From NCBI GenBank assembly GCA_947573445.1, contig CANPFR010000014.1, positions 1 to 37,298 on the forward strand: DNA of 37,298 nucleotides, in the 5' to 3' direction. The DNA comes from an uncultured Clostridia bacterium (lineage in GTDB: Bacteria > Bacillota > Clostridia > TANB77 > CAG-508). Numbering within the stretch: position 1 is the first letter of the stretch; each line of letters opens with the position of its first letter. A program made the position numbers and the translations under genes. Positions 36,210 through 37,298 of the stretch are shown here, piece after piece. Below the pieces are notes generated by a model. It saw only the letters and a program-made list of their open reading frames with translations, was not told the DNA's origin and made no database searches.

Positions 36210-37007
36210 TTAGTATTCGATATTAGAAACGACATAATAGCCAGTATTTGATTTTTCAAAAGTTGCTTTTAATTGTTTAGGGGCACCTTCACTTGTGCCT
36301 TCCCAATATAGATAATTTACTTCATATTCAAGTGAATTGTTGTTGTTAGAAAGTAGTTTCATATTTTGAATGTGATCTGTAAAACCAGAGGCTCCGCCAT
36401 CAAATACTGATACATAACCATCTGTATTAAGGTAGGTTGAAAAACCATTTTTTAAAGTACCATCACCATAATTTTCTTCAAAATAGTCTTCTGTGATGTA
36501 TTCTAATAAAGCATTTTTAAAATCCGAATATTTTGCAGATGTTTTAATATAATTGTCATCTGTTTTGCTTAAAGGATGTAAAGATTCTTCTTTAGATATT
36601 AAATTTAATTCAACTAATAAATAAGGTGGTGAAGAAAAGGAAGTGCTTGAAAGATTTAAATATTCTTCTAATACTGCCTTACATTCTCTTTCAATGGATT
36701 TCATATTAGTTGCAGCATTGTTTTGATTTGTGGAAGTATTAGCAGAAGTATTTTCTGTAATGGTTTCATTAGTTGAAAGTGATGTGTTAGGAGCCACATT
36801 TTCAGTGGAATCCATCGTATTTTGCAAGGAAGCAACGGTGTTTTTAAGGGTGTCAATTTGGCTATTTAATTGGTTTGTTTGCTCAAGAGCAGTTTGCTTT
36901 TCTTGGAAAAAGCCATACATAAAATATCCCATTCCCAGGATAATGATAATAGCAATTACTAGAAATAAGCTAGTAACACTAATGGTAATTGTTTTTTTCT
37001 CATTCAT
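36210..37007 (-). CDS. Membrane-anchored protein of unknown function
   Basis: A 265-aa protein with a short cytoplasmic start, one membrane helix (TSLFLVIAIIIILGMGYFMY), a coiled-coil stretch (about 35-65, LEQTNQLNSQIDTLKNTVAS), an Asn/Thr-rich linker (about 66-100) and a C-terminal extracytoplasmic domain of about 160 residues, with GDGTLKNGFSTYLNTDGYVS and LYWEGTSEG. The C-terminal domain resembles no family I can name. AGGAGGAAAAT precedes the start. No Cys for lipidation. It has no CGG codon. Confidence 0.7.
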   Translation of the reverse strand: MNEKKTITISVTSLFLVIAIIIILGMGYFMYGFFQEKQTALEQTNQLNSQIDTLKNTVASLQNTMDSTENVAPNTSLSTNETITENTSANTSTNQNNAATNMKSIERECKAVLEEYLNLSSTSFSSPPYLLVELNLISKEESLHPLSKTDDNYIKTSAKYSDFKNALLEYITEDYFEENYGDGTLKNGFSTYLNTDGYVSVFDGGASGFTDHIQNMKLLSNNNNSLEYEVNYLYWEGTSEGAPKQLKATFEKSNTGYYVVSNIEY

Positions 37008-37126
37008 TTGTATTTTCCTCCTATAAAGATTATATAGATAAAAGAAAACAATGTCAATAAAAATAATGTTAAATAGTATTGCTATTATTTTTATTTTAAG
37101 ATATACTACTTGTGAGGTGTTAGAAA

Positions 37127-37298
37127 ATGAGAAATCAGAAGCGGAGTTACGATGGTGAGTCTTGTGATTTATATAGCGTCATTTGTGATTATTATTGCGA
37201 TTATTGGAAGTGTTACGACTTTTTTTAATCATAATGTGAGGGAGGCTAGAGGGTCTGCGAGTATTAGTTCGGAATATCACAAATTTCATTTATATATG
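37127..37298 (+). CDS. Pilin-like protein, N-terminus, with a CGGA +1 shift at codon 6 (3'-truncated by window)
   Basis: In the zero frame MRNQK-CGG-AGT leads to a Cys/Tyr-rich nonsense stretch and a stop within 35 codons. With C37142 skipped it reads MRNQK-G-VTMVSLVIYIASFV and on through IIIAIIGSVTTFF, a leader plus membrane helix of the prepilin type. The frame stays open to the end of the window. The glycine made at the shift site is the residue that would precede prepilin peptidase cleavage. GAGGTG lies upstream as a weak ribosome site. Compare the pilin-like proteins at 5897 and 21272. Confidence 0.75.

Overview
The window comes from a low-GC, Gram-positive-type bacterium, most likely an uncultured spore-forming clostridium of the gut type (inference). 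The reasons are the strong A/T bias, AGGAGG ribosome sites, TTGACA/TATAAT promoters, spoIIM beside xerD, the ireB-ruvX-DUF1292 trio, a Firmicutes-style 6S RNA and a Pta-AckA acetate pathway. TGA is used as a stop (for example at 7993 and 17357), so this is not the Mycoplasma code.

Layout. 1-2809: end of an ABC exporter, a MATE exporter and a cytidylate-kinase-like protein. 2828-3488: two small Cys-containing proteins behind near-identical promoters, each with its own terminator. 3512-5868: pta-ackA. 5897-12682: a pilin-like protein, a secreted G5/SH3/glucosaminidase hydrolase, a small membrane protein, a 997-aa AT-hook/ParA-like protein and a GAF/degenerate GGDEF protein. 12705-15273: ireB, ruvX, DUF1292 and mgtE. 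15357-17359: two-component system. 17707-21766: dnaE and a pilin-like protein. 21804-26886: orotate-PRTase-like protein, phosphodiester glycosidase, endonuclease-Q-like protein, spoIIM, xerD. 27132-29885: asnB, a degraded radical-SAM remnant, an S4 protein and a candidate small RNA. 29886-33952: GT4 glycosyltransferase, DUF4912 protein and GH57 alpha-glucan enzyme. 34029-37298: YlbF-like, Fic-like and radical SAM proteins, 6S RNA, a membrane-anchored protein and the start of another pilin-like gene.

Central observation. Eleven genes, including dnaE, pta, a histidine kinase and spoIIM, are interrupted by a +1 frameshift, at 15 sites in all. Every site is an in-frame CGG codon whose last two bases plus the next base form a glycine codon: CGGA 13 times, CGGC once, CGGG once. 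Skipping the C, or reading CGGN as one four-base glycine codon, restores each full-length protein without adding a residue; dnaE needs this three times and then has the normal length of 1165 aa. CGG is essentially never used as an ordinary arginine codon here: I find one exception, at 3291, in a small ORF. CGGA in other reading phases causes no break. The preceding codons are all different, which argues against classical P-site slippage and for a tRNA-level change, such as a glycine tRNA that reads CGGN or loss of the tRNA for CGG. I regard this as the candidate undescribed system. A separate -1 shift at a T7 tract in the Fic-like gene does not belong to it.
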